31,329 nt of DNA, taken from NCBI GenBank assembly GCA_947440875.1, contig CANETG010000002.1, forward strand, positions 1 through 31,329, given 5' to 3'. Both the position numbers and the translations under genes were made by a program. The notes beneath the pieces are model-generated. The model worked only from the letters and a program-made list of their open reading frames with translations. It searched no databases and was not told the origin of the DNA. This stretch comes from Bacteriovoracaceae bacterium. Its GTDB lineage: Bacteria > Bdellovibrionota > Bacteriovoracia > Bacteriovoracales > Bacteriovoracaceae. Below, piece by piece: positions 30,439-31,329 of the stretch (its first letter is position 1; each line of letters opens with the position of its first letter).

Positions 30439-31143
30439 CTACTTACGCGCTGTCCAGAGATAGCAATCGTAAATCTCAGTAATTGAGCCAGTGAAAACGT
30501 GACTTAGCTCAATTGTAAGATCTTTTTCTAGTTGCTTATCCATAGAACCATTCCCAGCTCCCAATCCCCAGAGAATGGACTTAATCCCGTCATCTTGCGA
30601 GAAAAGCTCTTCGCATTTCAACATCGTGAGCTCTGGATCACGGAATCCCCACTCGGAGAGAATCCCCGAAGGATTAGTTTGAGCGAGTTTGAGTCCCATA
30701 TCCTGTCGCTTGCGAAGTCCCCTCGCCTCTAAAACTTTATTCACCATCTCGGATGTTCTCGAAGACGGATCGGGATATTTCCAGAACACAGCAATCACAC
30801 CATTCATTTTCAGGGCCGAGGGGAGAACTTTATAAGCACTCCCAGGTAAATCTTGAAAGGCCTGAGCGACCGTGATGAGATCGTACTCACTTTCGGGAAT
30901 AAATTTTTCGATGGGGAGGCACTCAAAGCGGATCTTAGATGTGGTGAGAAACTTTGCGACTTTTATTCTTTCGGGATCACTGTCGATGCCGAGGGCAAAG
31001 GAGAGACTTTCTTTCAGGTCTTTAATGACTGTACCGGGACCGGTGGCGACATCGAGAAGTGTGACGGGAACTCCGGTCATCGAAAGTATTTTTTCATAAA
31101 GCTCCGGAGGATATCCCCTCCGGAGTTTCGTGAGTTCAGTCAT
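30439..31143 (-). CDS. Class I SAM-dependent methyltransferase
   Basis: A 234-residue cytoplasmic methyltransferase of the small-molecule type. Motif I is VTLLDVATGPG (27-37), the acidic residue after strand beta-2 is D54 (LGIDSD), and YDLITVAQAFQDL is motif IV/post-I with GVIAVFWKYPDP following. It resembles the Methyltransf_11/25 group, including trans-aconitate and TMT1A-like enzymes, but the substrate is not readable. Its start overlaps the stop of the upstream DUF1993 gene by one base (TAATG), so the two are translationally coupled. The papain-like protease lies 46 bp downstream on the same strand and may be read through. Confidence 0.85.
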   Translation of the reverse strand: MTELTKLRRGYPPELYEKILSMTGVPVTLLDVATGPGTVIKDLKESLSFALGIDSDPERIKVAKFLTTSKIRFECLPIEKFIPESEYDLITVAQAFQDLPGSAYKVLPSALKMNGVIAVFWKYPDPSSRTSEMVNKVLEARGLRKRQDMGLKLAQTNPSGILSEWGFRDPELTMLKCEELFSQDDGIKSILWGLGAGNGSMDKQLEKDLTIELSHVFTGSITEIYDCYLWTARK

Positions 31144-31329
31144 TACTTTTTAAAAGGCAACGTTCCGAGATAATCTTTTTTGCCGATTTCGACACCATTG
31201 TGGCGAAGAATCGCATACGCAGCAGTGACATGGAAATAAATATTCGGGATCGCGTGTTGATAAAAATATTCCTTACCAGTCAGAGATCCTTCCCAGCGCG
31301 GGTGAGAAATTGTTCTTGTTTCCCAGTCA
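31143..31329 (-). CDS. DUF1993 family protein, C-terminal part
   Basis: The 62 visible codons are the C-terminus; the gene runs off the right edge. The segment IPNIYFHVTAAYAILRHNG followed by VEIGKKDYLG is the highly conserved end of DUF1993 proteins, small four-helix proteins related to the DinB-like fold with unknown function. The stop TAA overlaps the methyltransferase start (TAATG). Confidence 0.85.
   Translation of the reverse strand, partial: DWETRTISHPRWEGSLTGKEYFYQHAIPNIYFHVTAAYAILRHNGVEIGKKDYLGTLPFKK

Overview
The window reads as a bacterial chromosome segment from a didermic organism with an unusually large secretome. At least ten genes carry a signal peptide or lipobox. Among the products are several HExxH metalloproteases, a papain-like protease, a putative protein-glutamine deamidase, a NodB polysaccharide deacetylase and a lytic transglycosylase. 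This style (many small secreted proteins of unknown function, peptidoglycan remodelling, orphan response regulators) fits Bdellovibrionota / Bacteriovoracales-type predatory bacteria best. That is an inference from gene style only; there is no rRNA or other taxonomic marker here.

Layout. 1-1119 (minus): receiver-only response regulator, BON-domain protein, and the 5' part of a GmhB-like HAD phosphatase. 1466-3348 (plus): a two-gene unit of a prepro protein-glutaminase-like enzyme and a lipoprotein with a Cu/Zn-SOD/CHRD-like core and an embedded EF-hand loop. A paralogue of this lipoprotein lies at 9306-10049. 3377-3928 (minus): GNAT acetyltransferase. 4061-6607 (plus): two butted MFS transporters (MHS symporter, then MFS_3 exporter). 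6675-7268 (minus): RAYT-type Y1 transposase. 7395-9134 (plus): secreted gluzincin-like protein. 10089-13384 (minus): glyoxylate-shunt unit aceB-aceA, with a 94-nt coding overlap, plus a small membrane protein.

13552-17275: small secreted proteins, a BON-like mini-protein, and a divergent pair of peptidoglycan-active enzymes (NodB deacetylase on minus, SLT transglycosylase on plus). 17304-18173 (minus): M48-like protease. 18441-20684 (plus): large lipoprotein metzincin. 20737-24425: unknown secreted proteins, including one ORF interrupted by an in-frame TGA, a DUF1660-like mini zinc protein and a 739-aa secreted protein. 24381-25865: divergent pair of a beta-permuted SAM methyltransferase and YafJ, the latter probably from a leaderless mRNA. 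26033-27765 (plus): lipoprotein metzincin, Cys-rich secreted mini-protein, and an OmpR-family regulator preceded by 12-bp direct repeats. 28467-31329: rhomboid protease, secreted papain-like protease (tail-to-tail overlap), a SAM methyltransferase and the C-terminus of a DUF1993 protein.

No tRNA, rRNA, CRISPR array, insertion-sequence ends or origin was seen. Eight hairpins resembling intrinsic terminators separate the units. The best leads for something new are the deamidase/EF-hand lipoprotein pair, the TGA-interrupted ORF at 21373-21825, the interlocked hairpins at 14429-14574, and the receiver domain with a shortened alpha-4 region at 691-1119.
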